This document shows, in pieces, positions 46,641-59,226 of a stretch of DNA of 64,000 nucleotides (position 1 is the stretch's first letter; each line of letters starts with the position of its first letter). The notes under the pieces are model-generated. The model was not told the DNA's origin and searched no databases. It saw only the letters and a program-made list of their open reading frames with translations. The position numbers and the translations under genes are program-made. This DNA comes from Adiantum capillus-veneris (taxonomy: Eukaryota; Streptophyta; Polypodiopsida; Polypodiales; Pteridaceae): assembly GCA_014529385.2 (NCBI GenBank), contig CM043962.1, positions 51,789,905 through 51,853,904 of the forward strand. The letters are read 5' to 3'.

Positions 46641-47594
46641 GAAGTCCATTATTTTTACCCACATTCTGTATTTATGGCGGATAAGACTTTGATAATCCTT
46701 TCTCAGTGCCCACAATAGAACATGAGTCATGTATGTGCCAAAGAATAATGGAGACATTTCCAACAATAGATTTTGAATTTAGTATCCGACAAGAGGACTT
46801 CATAAAATCCACTAGCACCAAAATAAACACCTCGGACAGTCTGGCATTTGAGAAGAATATTGATCCATTGGCCGACATTCTACGTGCTAGGCATTTTCCC
46901 CAAGAAAAACAAGATGACTCCATTCATAGCATACTGCGCAATTGGGTCCATGAGTTCCTGCACATGAATACATACTTTGAGAACAGGAGGCAGACCATTC
47001 CAAGCTTTCCTAGCCTCCTCAAAGTCCTCGTACAAACAAACTTTGATCTCAGAAGAGGCCTTTGAGAAACTTCTCATGGCTTTTTGACGCTTGAACACAC
47101 ACAAAGATTTAGACATAAAGCAAGAGCACCCTACCCATAGAGCAAACACCTAGAGAAACAAGCACTGCGAATAGATTCAAATTCTAGAATCTTGTAACTC
47201 CATAAAGAAACCACAAAAGTATGTACATCAATCCACAATAGGCTTACATCAGACTACACATTCCACTAGTCTATATAAAAAATATTGAATCTCTAGTAGA
47301 TCACATTATACTCAAAAAATGTATTGAAGTTGATGAAGATCAAGCGCCCATCGATCGAAGACAAGAGATAAACTATTCTCCTTGAAAACTGACAGTGCTA
47401 CCTTAGACTCGTGTCACACCGGGTGACCTTCCAAAGAGATGCAAGCTTCACATCTCTTTGATTGATCTGCCATAAAGCAACATTCTTGCACAGAGATTGG
47501 ATTACATATATGCTTTGGTTCATGCTTAGGCAGAGCACGTGTAGGGCATAAACTTTGCGAGCAAGGGTTCGCACAGGTCATGCGCACGCACGCA

Positions 47595-47598
<4 letters not shown>
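46641..47598. other. Unassigned stretch after the copia remnant
   Basis: Minus-strand frames (46880-47149, 46672-46923, and an unbroken reading near 47400-47560 with KVYALHVLCLSMNQ) look protein-like and share a KVYAL phrase with the LINE relic at 43.6 kb. They may be another LINE fragment. The evidence is too weak to name them. Confidence 0.3.

Positions 47599-47650
<52 letters not shown>
47599..47650 (+). repeat. (CT)n microsatellite
   Basis: 26 CT dinucleotides, preceded by GCACGCACGCACTCC. Confidence 0.97.
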
Positions 47651-47655
<5 letters not shown>

Positions 47656-48769
47656 GTAGTATTTGTTAAATTTCTTCACTCTACTTGGGGCATCGACACT
47701 CATCACTCGCTACTTTGTCTTTTCTTAGAGCTTCATTACTAGAACAAGACTTTTTCCTAGATAGTATATACTATTTTCACGTAATTCTTTTTAACTTTTG
47801 ACAAATTCACAATAGTGAGTAGAGATGTAAATTAAAAACCAAAAAAGTTACTATGCAAGCCATGCACCATCCGAGCCGAGGCGTCTACCAACATCCTAGC
47901 CACACAAGCACTAGATACATCAGCTGATAAAAGGTGCCACCTTGTAACCGTCAACAACAGAGGTGGAACTATGACTATTTTGGGTTTTCCGTTACCTTGG
48001 TATAATACCTCTCCTTAAAGACATTCTTAAGTGAAGGGTTAATGTTTCCTGAAGGGATATACCATTCAACAATTTTTGATATATTGGACAATTCTTCCTT
48101 ATTGGCTGATTTTTTAAATCATGAATCAAGCTTATTGTAATGAATGGTGGCTTAGCAAGAGTTTCTACGCTTAATAGGCTCATGATACTAGATTGAATCA
48201 TTAGAAACTAAAGGTCCTTAATTGGGTATTTCTATCTCTTGTTGCTGCCCTTTAGTGTAAGCAATGGACCACTTTACTGGTTAAATACTCCTCTACTAGC
48301 AATGTAATGGGACGGTTCTTTGCTCGAATAAATTTTTGGATTGCAGGAATACTAGAAATATTGAATGGTTATAGTCATGAATATGGCTAGTTGAAGCATG
48401 TGATTGACACCAACAGATCCTTGATGAGTAATGGACCCGAGGTATTTTTTTGATTACTATAAGAATATTAGGACACTTCTCTCCTTATATTGTCTTGGAC
48501 TTATTTTCTCTTAAATATTTCATAGAAGGCAAGAATGTTTTATCTTTTCTGAGAGGACAAGATAATTGATGTAGTTGGGTACTTGTCATGGTTTTCCAAA
48601 TTTTGCAATTTCTTGACATCATAAGGCTAGGTGAATCATCTAAAAAGGTTTCCTTGATGGATTTTTCTGAGAAAAATAACTTGGTCACTTTTTGGTCTCA
48701 TAGTTTTTCCTTTTGATGTAGTGTAGAAGCTTGTAGATGCCTTCTTTCAGAAAGTTTTAAACCTAGGAC

Positions 48770-48771
<2 letters not shown>

Positions 48772-48836
<65 letters not shown>
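48772..48836 (+). repeat. (AC)n microsatellite
   Basis: About 32 uninterrupted AC dinucleotides. Confidence 0.97.
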
Positions 48837-48837
<1 letters not shown>

Positions 48838-49691
48838 TTGGTCACTTCATCCTCCCTATGACTGCTTCAACCAACTACACAACAAACACTTGAGCTACTG
48901 GGGTTGATACTTGAACTATTGATTAAGCTGATGGCTTTATTTTCTAAAGGGTGAATACTTGGGACAATTACTTTTTCTTCAGAGTGATTTTGGCTCATGA
49001 TATGCATAAGGGTGCTGATGAATATAATGTCGTGGTGAGATCACCATGATTCTTTACGCTGTAATCTCATTTATGGATGTAATGCTTAGTAATTACCATA
49101 AGTCTTTACATTATACTTGCTACCTTTGATTGAAGTGGCCTTATGATGCTCTGATAATAAATGGACCAATGGTCTCCTTGATTTCAAATAGGATTCTTAG
49201 CTGGGACGTTGTGCTTTACACCTTAACCCCCAAGGGTTGCTTGCCCAATGGAATGTACCCCTTAATAAGACCTTCATTCAATTTTGCTTCATTTCCTGGC
49301 ATGAATCGAGCTTCCAATTTGGCCGGGATACCTAAGTTATTGCATCCCGCCCTCATCATGATGCTATGTTGCTTGCTTATCTCCCTTGATTCTTCTACAA
49401 ATCCATTTCCCCATCTTTCGGGCGTACATCACGATGTCTTTTGCCTTGGGTAGTACATAAATTCAATGCCCCTTCAATGGGCTCCCCTTTGCAGGCTATG
49501 ATTTGCCTCATCATGGATGTGTGACTTCAATACCCCCTTCAAGTAGCCCCCGTCTACATTTGGCCCCTTTCTTTCAAGCAAGATACTGGGCTACAACTAT
49601 GTATGTTTTCCTTCAACCTCCACACATGCAGGTGAGGGATCTGTGTTCCCTCACTTAGACTTGGTTTTGTTTTTGTTTTTTGTTTTTTTTC

Positions 49692-49692
<1 letters not shown>

Positions 49693-49753
<61 letters not shown>

Positions 49754-49754
49754 G
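49693..49754 (+). repeat. (AG)n microsatellite
   Basis: About 30 AG dinucleotides with one GG interruption near 49745. Preceded by T-runs (49675-49690). Confidence 0.97.
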
Positions 49755-50689
49755 TGGAAAAGTGCTTGGCTATACATTAGTCTACTTCCCAGGTACTTTG
49801 GAGATTATTGGGAATTCTTTGTTTCATAGGTTCTATATTTCGCTCAAATCTTAGTTTTAGAAAATTTCAAGTTTTGTGCCACTGTGGTTTGACGAGGCTT
49901 TTTGAAGGGTACTAGCTCTTGATTGGTTGACTGCTTTAACCAATTGCATGACTAATCTACTAGATGTTTTTTCTTGATACTCTTGTAAATAGTGGAATGA
50001 ATTAAGGGGGGAATCATGCTCACTACCTTTGGCTAGAGGTTTACTTCTTTTTGGCTTGAACAAAAAGAGTTTTGTTGCAAACACACAAGTTCAATTTGTC
50101 TCATATCTGATTTTGTTCAATTAGGTTGACTGTTGGTCCTTTAACCTTGTCTTTTTGCTAAAGCACCAACTCATCGGGAAAATATCTTATTAAAATGGCC
50201 GAGGACTATGGATATACATTAATATAAATTGCTGAGGTGATACCATTAGGAAAAATATGAACCCCAAAAGGGCCTTGTAAGGATCCCTAATTTTAAGGGA
50301 TTAAGGTTGAAATTGTGTGTGGTTTAGGAGACAAGGCCATTGAATGAGGGTATTCTCATAGGCTTTTTTTAAGGATGTCATAGGCTTTTTCCTTGGTTGA
50401 AATAAAGGCTAGGGAGGGACGATAGGTACATTCTCTCTCTACCCAAAAGAGTGGTGGCCCTTATGACAATAACTATCCTCCCCCCCTTTCTTTTATCACA
50501 TCATCAAAGAGCGTCCTTAGCCTCAGCCCAAAAAAGCACTTTTTTCAAAAAAAATTCAAAAAAGCCTCACTTTTACTCAAAACTTCTCCCCAACCTATAT
50601 GTATACTCAAAAATCATTTTTCTCTCTCAAAATCTCACAACTAAACCTGCAAAATTTGAAGCTTTCCATCTTTTTTTATTTCCTTCCAA

Positions 50690-51000
50690 AATCAATCCTC
50701 TTTTTCTCTCTCTCTCTCTCTCACTCCTCTCTGTCTCTTCTCTCTCCTACTTTTCAGCACACACTCTTCCTCCTTCCCTCTCTCACTCCTCTCCCTCTCT
50801 CTTCTCTCTCCTAATTTTCAGCACACACACTTCCTCCTTCCCTCTCTTTGTTGCAGGTCCACTCCATGGCTCTCCACTCCATAGCCTACCTCTCCACTCT
50901 GTAGCTCTCCTGAAGCTCTCCATTCCATAGCTCTCCTCTCCACTCCATGGCTCTCCACTCCATAGCCCACCTCTCCACTCCATAGCTCTCCTGAAGCTTT
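50690..51000. repeat. CT-rich tract and nested minisatellite
   Basis: At about 50700-50850 two CT-rich blocks repeat (each ending CTTCCTCCTTCCCTCTCT). From 50858 a short word, CTCCACTCCATAGCT and variants, is repeated. A higher-order 81-bp unit starts TCCACTCCATGG at 50858 and again at 50939. The minus-strand reading gives Trp/Gly/Glu repeats (EWRG, WSGEPWSG) by chance of the repeat. It may lie within the minus-strand copia LTR whose start is at 51256. Confidence 0.85.
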
Positions 51001-51139
51001 GAGGCCAGCTTTATTCCCCTTGCCATGGAGCTAGGCGACATTACAAACCTCCCATCTGAAGAGCGCGTGCGAGAGCGTGTGTGTGTGCAACAATGGAGAA
51101 GAGAGGAGACATAGGTTTGGGTGGAATCCAAACACAATA

Positions 51140-51256
51140 GTGTCAGGGTTATGAGTCCTTATTCTTTTATGTAGAATGAATGGTCAGTGTTAGTTCCCAG
51201 TAGTCTCCGGCCGCCCAACACCTAGGCGCGGCACATTGGGCTCTACCACCCCAACA
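51140..51256 (-). repeat. Copia 3' LTR start and polypurine tract (minus strand)
   Basis: On the minus strand AAGTGGGAGGT (51258-51268) is followed by TGTTGGGGTGG at 51256, the usual plant copia polypurine tract and LTR start. The LTR continues leftward; its far end is not identified and may include the minisatellite. Confidence 0.7.
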
Positions 51257-51454
51257 ACCTCCCACTTAAAGGACAATGTGCTTTTAAGCTTGGGTGACAA
51301 TGTATATATATATAATACAATACAGGTAGACAATGACCATGATCATGTACCCAATGCCCATGAGTGCCCGACAATGTGCAAACCGCTCTGAAGGTAAGCC
51401 CTTTGTTAGAAGATCAACAACGTTTTCAGTGGTGTGAATCTTGGCAAGCTGCAA

Positions 51455-51856
51455 TCACTTGTCCTCAAGCACCTCATGAATGAAGTGATAATTCACATCC
51501 ACATGCTTTGTCTTTGCATGAAACATTGGTTTCTTGGCCAATTGTATAGAACTTTGGCTATCACAATGTAACACAGGCATCTCAACATTGAGTCCCAAGT
51601 CTCCCACCAGCCGACCAAGCCATATAGCTTCCTTGCAAGCTTCTGAAGCTACAACATATTCAGCCTTTGTAGTAGACAAGGTAACACAATCTTGCAAATG
51701 AGATCGCCATGAAATTGCACCTCCAGTGAATTCAAAAACATAGCATGAAGTGGACCTTCTCTTGTCCAAGTCTCTTGCATAATCTGCATCCGTGTAACCA
51801 ATTACACATGCTTCCTTTCTTCCAAAGCAAATGCACATGTCTTTTGTACCATTCAA
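51455..51856 (-). pseudogene. Copia RNase H fragment
   Basis: A 133-codon open stretch matching the C-terminal RNase H of copia pol: VIGYTDADYARDLDKRRST, GGAISWRSHLQDCVTLSTT, KAEYVVASEACKEAIWL, LHCDSQSSIQLAKKP, KHVDVNYHFIHE. The catalytic acidic positions of this family (D in TDADYA, E in KAEY, D in CDSQS) are visible. It lies about 190 bp upstream, in its own direction, of the polypurine tract, the normal layout. RT and everything before it are missing beyond 51856. Confidence 0.92.
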
Positions 51857-52323
51857 ATATCACATAACCCCTTTCATTCATTTAGAGTTATTATTTGAGC
51901 TCAATACTATTGGGATACGAGCCCTTTATCCACTGGGTGTACAACCCTTGCAAACCACTATGTAAATTTATATAGCACCTTCATAATCCTCTTTTTTTAA
52001 CTCAAGTTTGTCTACTTTCATTGGCAAGGAATCCCAACTTCTTACCAATTTTACCATTAACGGCTTTTAATTACATGTTAAAGTATTTAGTGTGTGATTC
52101 ATCTTTGGGAAAGACTTTGGTAGATCAAGCTAAGTACAATGCTACCATATCAGAGACCCTCCAAGTTTGAAATTTCTCAATGCATTTTGACAATATACAT
52201 CTAGCAAGATCATTTCAATTATCTCTATTGAGTAAGCTCTCTCTATACATCTTTACACCCAAATGCCATATATATAATACACCACCCAAGTGCTTATTCC
52301 ACCTCCTTTCTCACCTTAAGATC

Positions 52324-52324
<1 letters not shown>

Positions 52325-52356
<32 letters not shown>
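52325..52356 (+). repeat. Homopolymer of 32 C
   Basis: An uninterrupted C run between GATCT and TTTACGACATCC. It could form quadruplex or i-motif structure. Its true length is uncertain because long homopolymers are hard to sequence. Confidence 0.9.
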
Positions 52357-52756
52357 TTTACGACATCCTCTTTTTTTACGACAATCTCCCAATTTGATAT
52401 TGGTTTGATAAATTAATGCTCATTTTATTTCTTGTAAGTGGCTCTCTTTGCCAACATTTCTAAGAGGTTACCCTCAAGCATTTTTGCAACAAGAAAGAAT
52501 ACCACCGAACACTTTTAGAACACATGGCCTCTTATACTTGTCTACATTGCATTATAATGACTTGTACTTACATTGATTGGAGCTTCTATTGATACGATTT
52601 TTCAGGAAACTATACAACTCCTTTCATGAGACTTGATTTGGGATGATCACCAACATTTGGCACATCCTTCAACATTTCAACCTACTACTATTTGGTACCA
52701 AGTAAATGTTTCATATTTTTTTATGCCTTGTCTAGTCTATTGGTCACATGTATATA

Positions 52757-52975
52757 AATTCGCCAATTAAGGCAATGTGTAAATGTTCATCTTAGTTTAT
52801 ATTCACTAATTAAGGCAACACAAACTTAAAGTGCAAATTCACTAATTTAGGTAGCACACCGACAAATTATAGATTCACTATTAAGTACAGATCCATCGGT
52901 TTAAACAGCACAAGTGCAAATTTGCCAATTTAAGTAGCATGTTTCATTGGCATAGATTCCCTGATTTAAGCAACA
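52757..52975 (+). repeat. Degenerate ~45-bp tandem repeats
   Basis: The phrase 'AAATTCACTAATTTAGGTAGCACA' recurs in altered form about five times (TTCGCCAATTAAGGCAAT, TTCACTAATTAAGGCAACAC, TTCACTAATTTAGGTAGCAC, TTTGCCAATTTAAGTAGCAT, TTCCCTGATTTAAGCAACAC). No gene is recognised in the rest of 51857-53589. Confidence 0.65.
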
Positions 52976-53589
52976 CTGATCACAAAATCATGGTACGGTG
53001 GCTTGCCACCACTATCCTTAGTATGCTTTGTTACTCGAGTATATAACGAAAGTGATTTTGGAATTGAAATTGAACTTGGATTTGGAATTTGGTTCATGAT
53101 GATTGGTGATCAATAGTATATCTAGAATTGGACTTGAGATATATAAGAATTGATTTATGGAATGATGACTCTGTGACCAATGATATCTTGATACATTAGG
53201 ATATGACATATACTACATAGTCTAGTGGTATGTGACACTAGAATATGCAATATCTGCATGACAACAAATATAAGAAAATTCATTCGTTTAAGTTTATGAA
53301 TTTTTCTTTCAATATATGATATTTTTGACACAAAATGCTGAGCTGGGGAGATCCCACAACTACGGAGGACTACACAACATCGACAGAGGCCACATCAGAG
53401 GGATTCAAATCACTTTGGCCCAACATGCATGACGCCCGGTCAGACTGCTGACCATGGAGGAGATTGATGAGATCTGTCGATAACCAATGTTGGATCTCTT
53501 GTGATTTAGCTATCCCAGCTAGCTGCTTAGTTCACACCTACCAGTTTAGGATTCCATAGTATTTCTATTTTGTCATTTTGTTACTCTGA

Positions 53590-54104
<515 letters not shown>

Positions 54105-54106
<2 letters not shown>

Positions 54107-55185
54107 GGTCAAGAGACTGTGGAGTACACAGATGCATACACTTATCTTGGTGTAGTCCTCATTGGTCCAAGGTTTTGTTTGAAGAGAGTAGCAAAGACTA
54201 GATTGACCAGAGCGTATGCAACCTTGGGAGGATTGGAGAGGATGTGTTCACAGGTTCAGTTCCAAGAACCCCAAACAAAGCTCTAGCTCTTTGATACCTT
54301 GGTAACTTCAACTATGCTCTATGGGGTTCAGGTTTGGGAACCCTGTGTGGGTCAGGATAGGTGGAGAGGTATGGAGAGGCCCTTGGTCTCTATGATCTCT
54401 CGACTGATTAGAGACAAGGACTCCGTGCCACATGAGATCATTAGAGCGGAATTAGCAGCCCCCCCTATGGAGATAGAGGTGCTTACCCAATCAGTCTTCT
54501 TTATGCACAGCTTATGGGATACTACGAGAGACAAATACACCATATTGTCCCTTGAGTCCTCTAGATAGTTAGCTTTACAAGGGAACACATCATGCTGGTA
54601 TGCATGGATGTCATCATGGTTCCAGATGTGTGGCTTTGACTTGAATAACTTTCCACCCTTCCAGTACTCCCTTGATGCACCATCGATGTCTCTTACACGG
54701 GTGGAGATTACTAGACTCATTTACCAGGACCTAACCTAGTTGGACACTAGGAGGACATGGATAGAACCAACACAGGAGTTGGGCATGAAGATTGCTTTCT
54801 ATAGAGAGCATCTTCTCCAACTCACAAGGGATGGTTTTGTAATTCGACCTACGTATATGGATACACATGTATCTCTTGGGTTACTGTGTGCCATTGGTCA
54901 TCTATGGACAACTTCACACCAGCTTGAGATTGAGACTTGTAGATTCAGAGGGATACTAGTAGCTAGCAGATATGCCACCTATGCCATACATGATACAGAG
55001 CCACAGACACAGATGCATTATATATGTCAGTGCAGTACGAGATACACACTTCCTTTGACTATTTAAAGAGGTCTTCGGACCCTTCTCAAAAGTGAGCTAT
55101 CAGGATCGAAGATGCCTTGAACCGTATCTCCTTGATTTAGACAGACACAGAGATAGTTTACTGAGGAGATCTGGAGGAGGACAAT
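54105..55185 (+). pseudogene. LINE ORF2 C-terminal part
   Basis: Reads as the region after the RT catalytic core of a plant non-LTR retrotransposon: DAYTYLGVVL, TLVTSTMLYGVQVWEPCVG, MISRLIRDKDSVPHEIIRAE, QSVFFMHSLW, then TQMHYICQCSTRYTLPL and a tail near 55085-55180 (SYQDRRCLEPYLLDLDRHR). The YLG-V start and LYG-x-x-VWE motif are characteristic. Stops at about 54284 and 54566 and a shift near 55065 show it is dead. The 5' part with endonuclease and RT is absent; the left edge is the TC microsatellite. Confidence 0.82.
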
Positions 55186-55194
55186 CCCAATGTG

Positions 55195-55665
55195 ATGTGT
55201 ATGAGAAGCAAAGTGCAACATCATAGGTTTATTGGTTGAAAAAGTTAGTTGATTTGAAGATGGATGAGGGAATACCCATGTGCAACCATATCAATGAGTT
55301 CAACACAATTTTATAGTCATGTTTTTGCAGAGGAAGTCAATTTTGATGATTCAATCAAAGCAATGTCTTTGCTAGTTATGTTGCCAAAAAGTTAGGATAC
55401 TTTTTGCACAGCAAAAAGTAACTTAGCACCTAGTGATGGTTTAACATGTGTTGATGTTGAGGGCAATTTTCTTACTGAAGAGGTTAGCATGAAGGATCTG
55501 CATGCTTCTCGTGGTACTAGCAACGCTCTCATTGTTCGTGGTCAATCACAGAAAAGGGCCAAGAAAAATTAGAGAAAAAAATCTCGTACGATGGAGCAGA
55601 AGCAGTAAGGAAACAAAAGATCATTACATAGTAAATGCTCTGTGCAGAAGGTAAAATATTATGTG
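55195..55665 (+). pseudogene. Copia gag fragment (UBN2-like)
   Basis: From about 55195 the plus strand reads LYEKQSATS, VYWLKKLVDLKMDEG, HINEFNTIL, then FDDSIKAMSLLVMLPKS and SNLAPSDGL, ending with ALIVRGQSQKRAKKN and a degenerate zinc-knuckle region near 55630-55680. This is the typical order of plant copia gag polypeptide. It has several stops and shifts. It does not belong to the copia element at 44 kb, whose own gag is present. Confidence 0.75.
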
Positions 55666-55927
55666 CAAAAGGTAAAAAGGACCAGAGCACTTATCTCTCT
55701 ACCACCACCGCCATGGAGCACCATGGAGTAGAGCAGTAGAAGTTTAACAGTGACCACCAAGGCCATGGTAATCAGAAAAAGCGCTACCAAAAAGCTGTAT
55801 GCAGAGGCTTTTGGCAGCAAAGCACCATGGCCGAAGAGAGGCTTATAAGCTGTCAGCACCATGGCCATGGCAGGCCACTGGTTCTCTGTGAATTCTCCGG
55901 CTTATCATACTGCTTCTTGTAATTTCC

Positions 55928-56116
55928 CTAAAAGCGGTGAAGATCACTCCTCATGCGCTCCACTTCTTTGCTGAGATGATTCTGTCGATTTTCCAGCATC
56001 ACGAACTTCGTCGTGATTGTCGTGATGCTTGCCATTACAGCCACAAAAGCTAAAATTGCATTCTTGTGCTCTTTGAAAACATTCACCAGCTTTTGAATGG
56101 CCGCACAAGACGCCAT
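55928..56116 (-). CDS. Small membrane protein ORF, 62 aa, unknown
   Basis: A complete minus-strand ORF starting MASCAAIQKLVNVFKEHK. It has one hydrophobic span (about residues 20-42, AILAFVAVMASITTITTKFV) followed by a charged helix with heptad-like spacing (ENRQNHLSKEVERMRSDL). The start context GCAGCGATGGCG is a good plant one. The DNA is more GC-rich than its neighbours. It sits between the truncated GY2 copy (ending 56236) and the copia scrap (55665). No family recognised. It may be a real small gene, one exon of a displaced gene, or chance. The frame 55659-55868 on the same strand is also hydrophobic but less convincing. Confidence 0.3.
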   Translation of the reverse strand: MASCAAIQKLVNVFKEHKNAILAFVAVMASITTITTKFVMLENRQNHLSKEVERMRSDLHRF

Positions 56117-56235
56117 CGCTGCAACTCACCGCTCAGTCCGCGCCCTCCACAGTTCGCTCCTGTTCCCCTTACCAAACAAATGTTTGAAACAAAATGCACA
56201 TTGTTTATGCGGGCTAGGGAAACATCTATATCTAT

Positions 56236-57104
56236 ACTATGTCGGTAATATCCACAATGTCCCATGAAGGCTTGTACCCCCTTGACTATTGTTGGTCTAG
56301 GCAAATCAACAATGACATGAATCTTTTCAATATCAGTAGCTATGCCATTTTTAGACACTATATGTCCAAGAATCTTCCCTTGTCTTCCCATGAATGTGCA
56401 CTTTGCAGAACTTAAGCAAATCCTATAAAGTCTATTTCTCAAATACCTTTTTGAGGAGTTCAAAACGATCAGCTCGGATTGACGAATGTACGCATAGATC
56501 ATCCATGTATATTTCTAAGAATTTTCGAAGATACTCTTTGAAAGCATGGCTCATCAATCTCTGAAATGTGGCTGGAGCATTAGTTAACCCAAACGGCATA
56601 ACCCGATCGGCAAATATACCTCATTTTGTTGCAAAATCAGTTTTATGCTGATCTTTTGGGTCAACCAAAAGTTGATTGTATCCCGAAAAGCCGTCTAAGA
56701 AGCTGTAAGCTTCTTTTCCTGACACTCGTTCTAAAACATGTTCAATTATCGGAAGAGGAAAGTTGTCTCTAATGGTAGATGCATTCACCTTTTTGAGATT
56801 CTTAGGTACGACCACAATTGGAGACACCCAATCTGTGTATTCAATTTCGTAAATGAATTCAGCTTCCTTTAGTTTTTCAATCTCTTTTTTGATCTTTCTG
56901 GCAAATGTTTCATTTTAAGTGTATGGTCTTTGTCTACTTGGTTTTGCATCATCTCTCATGGGTATAGTATGTTGACAGATTTCTTGATCAACACCCTTGA
57001 GATCCTTGTAAGACCAAGCGAAGATATCCCGGTATTCCTTTAACAAGCTCAGCAAAAGCTTTTCTTCTTCTTCTGTTAGGTCATTTGCAATGTAAGTAGG
57101 TTTA
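56236..57104 (-). pseudogene. pol: GY2-family RT (minus strand)
   Basis: The RT N-terminal part reads LTEEEEKLLLSLLKEYRDI, FAWSYKDLKGVDQEICQH and SPIVVVPKNLKKVNASTIRD. It continues DGFSGYNQLLVDPKDQHKT, VMPFGLTNAPATFQRLM and EIYMDDLCVHSS (YMDD intact), then CTFMGRQGKILGHIVSKNG and VKGVQAFMGHCGYYR. Frameshifts lie near 56910, 56620 and 56500. Coding similarity to the plus-strand copy ends at about 56236, where unrelated GC-richer DNA begins. Confidence 0.9.
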
Positions 57105-57106
57105 GG

Positions 57107-58922
57107 CTATTCTCCTGGTTCAGCCAAGTCTACCTTTTTAGCGTTTTCAGGTCCTTCATAAGACTCCCCTTGTTTTCGTAGTTCCCTAACAGGTTGTTCA
57201 ATTATGATTTTCCGATCTTGGAGAGTATACTTTTTGTAATGGGATGGAACATGAATTACATCTTTACCATCCTCTTCCGTGGTTTCAATTTCGGTTGTGT
57301 ATATCTCCTTTAGAGCTTTTTTCAACTCTTGATATTTCTTTTTCCACTCGACTCTGGTCATGAGTGGTTTTTTATCCTGAAATTTTTTTTGAGTACCCTT
57401 CTTTGCTTTTCTCGATGTCTGAGACATTTCTGAGTTTCTGTTTGAAGGATATCTGCCAGTTATTTTGTCCTTGACACAATCATTAGCATCTATCTGCATC
57501 AAGAATTGTGTTTTACTGGAGACTGATGGCATAGGTCGTGTTTTCACGATATTGGTGTCTCTCTTTCATCTAAACCATTTTTGTCTTCTTGATTTCTGGT
57601 TTGGAAAGTCAAAAAACTTTTCCTCCCCTCCCCTTACGAGTAACTGAGCTCTTGTATGCTCTTTTTCTGACCGTGAATCTTGTGAGGTAGCTGAGTGTTC
57701 ATCTAACTCATCAGTTGCATCATAATAGAGGTTAGAAAAGACTTGTTGAGCTTTCATCAAGTCCTTGGGTTCCTCATCTTTGTTTTCAATGTTGAGGACT
57801 GACATCATTTTGATGGGAATTATGTCGTAGCCATCCTCATTGCAAAATTGAGTAGGCATAGACGTATTAACACATACATCCATTTTCGCTAAAATTTAAG
57901 CCCACTCGAATGGTTCAAATAAATGCTCTAGAAAGGTTCATGTATGTAGGCTTCGTCTGTACAGTCCCTTTCTAGGATACATTCCTCTCGTCTTAAGCTT
58001 CCATTTTATGAAGCTCTGCACATCCAAATAGGAGTGTCTTTGTTTAACCAGGATGGGAGCTTAGTTTCAGCAGAAGAGACTGAATCAAACTCTTGGATGG
58101 GTGTTTTTAAGACATCTCTATTAGTGTGATCTTTTAGATTGACTCTTATTATAGATCCCACCTACTTCAATTACAGATAGTTATTTTCCCAATCTTGAAT
58201 AAGTTGTACCTGTCGCATGAAAGGTCTTCCCAACATGATTTCATAGTTGAGTTTTTTTCCCAAAGTCTACTATGGCAAAAGTGTGTTGATATTCAATTCC
58301 ACAGGAATTGGCTATCACTTTTTCAAGTAGCCCTTCTGGTCTCTCAATGTGTCCGTCAGTCAACTGCAATTTCATTCGAGTTTGTCTAATTGCTAGTCCC
58401 CAGGATTCCCATACTACTTTAGTGGCTATGGCTATGCCAACTCCACTATCCAGTATTTCCATGGTTTCAATGACATTATATTTCAATGGGAGGATGGTGT
58501 TTCCTTCTTCCCCTTCATAATATTCTCCGACCTTGTTCATAGGAACTGATCAAATCTCTTTGTTTTCCATTTCATTTTTCAATTTTTCCAAATTCTTAGA
58601 GATTAACCCCGTTATCCCCACCTTCTCTAGGGTTTTTTTGTAAATCGTTCCACAAGTATGGTCTGAGTTTCAACTATTCTCCCAAAGTAAGAGTGCATTG
58701 GATGGGTGTAGATATGATTGAATGAATGTTGTCTACTTCTAGGGTCTGTTTGGATCTTTTTACTTGAGTGGTCTTGCAAATGATGGATTCATCTTCGTTA
58801 TCTTCCAAGTAAGAAGGCAATGTTTTTAATGTCAATGGTTTAGATATTCCTGAAGCTTCCGATCCGCAATCCCCGTACAAGGATTGTAAATCCATGTTCA
58901 TATCAGATGGTAGGTTATCCAA
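57107..58922 (-). pseudogene. pol: GY2-family protease and linkers (minus strand)
   Basis: On the minus strand the acidic linker (58674-58922) precedes the protease. The protease active-site region reads METMEILDSGVGIAIATK (D-S-G kept), followed by WESWGLAIRQTRMKL; after a shift near 58245 comes the C-terminal flap region YEIMLGRPFMRQVQLIQDW. Two charged linkers (57566-57883 and 57107-57547; VEWKKKYQELKKALKEI) lead to RT. This block is the part missing from the plus-strand copy. It is broken by several stops. Confidence 0.82.
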
Positions 58923-59226
58923 CCAGACTTCCTCTATAGGAGCTGACTTTAAAGTTAGGCTCCCATCATTGATTTCTCTTACCTTTTCTCATAAGTGTCC
59001 TGACCAGTCTTCCTCTACGAATGGAATTCCGTCTAAGGCATCTTCGCTATCCGACACTATAAGCTCTAGTTCATTTGTTTCAAGGTGGGTTCTGCCACCA
59101 CATCGGATTTTTCTTTCGTTTCTTCTATCGCAAGCTCTTCAGGTTTTGCAATACTTTCAAGTTTGGGTTTTTGTTTATCCAGCATTTCTTGCGTGATTTT
59201 TACCAAGTTTTGATAAGCCTCCAGCT

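Larger units (their letters stand above)
47651..50450. other. Non-coding stretch with microsatellites
   Basis: No gene or element recognised. Apart from the CA and AG microsatellites listed separately, the text is AT-rich with short unconvincing ORFs on both strands. Confidence 0.4.

Noticed and set aside
50451-50930. 159-codon plus-strand ORF, Ser/Leu/Phe-rich
   Set aside because: Low-complexity reading of a CT-rich tract and minisatellite, with no domain.
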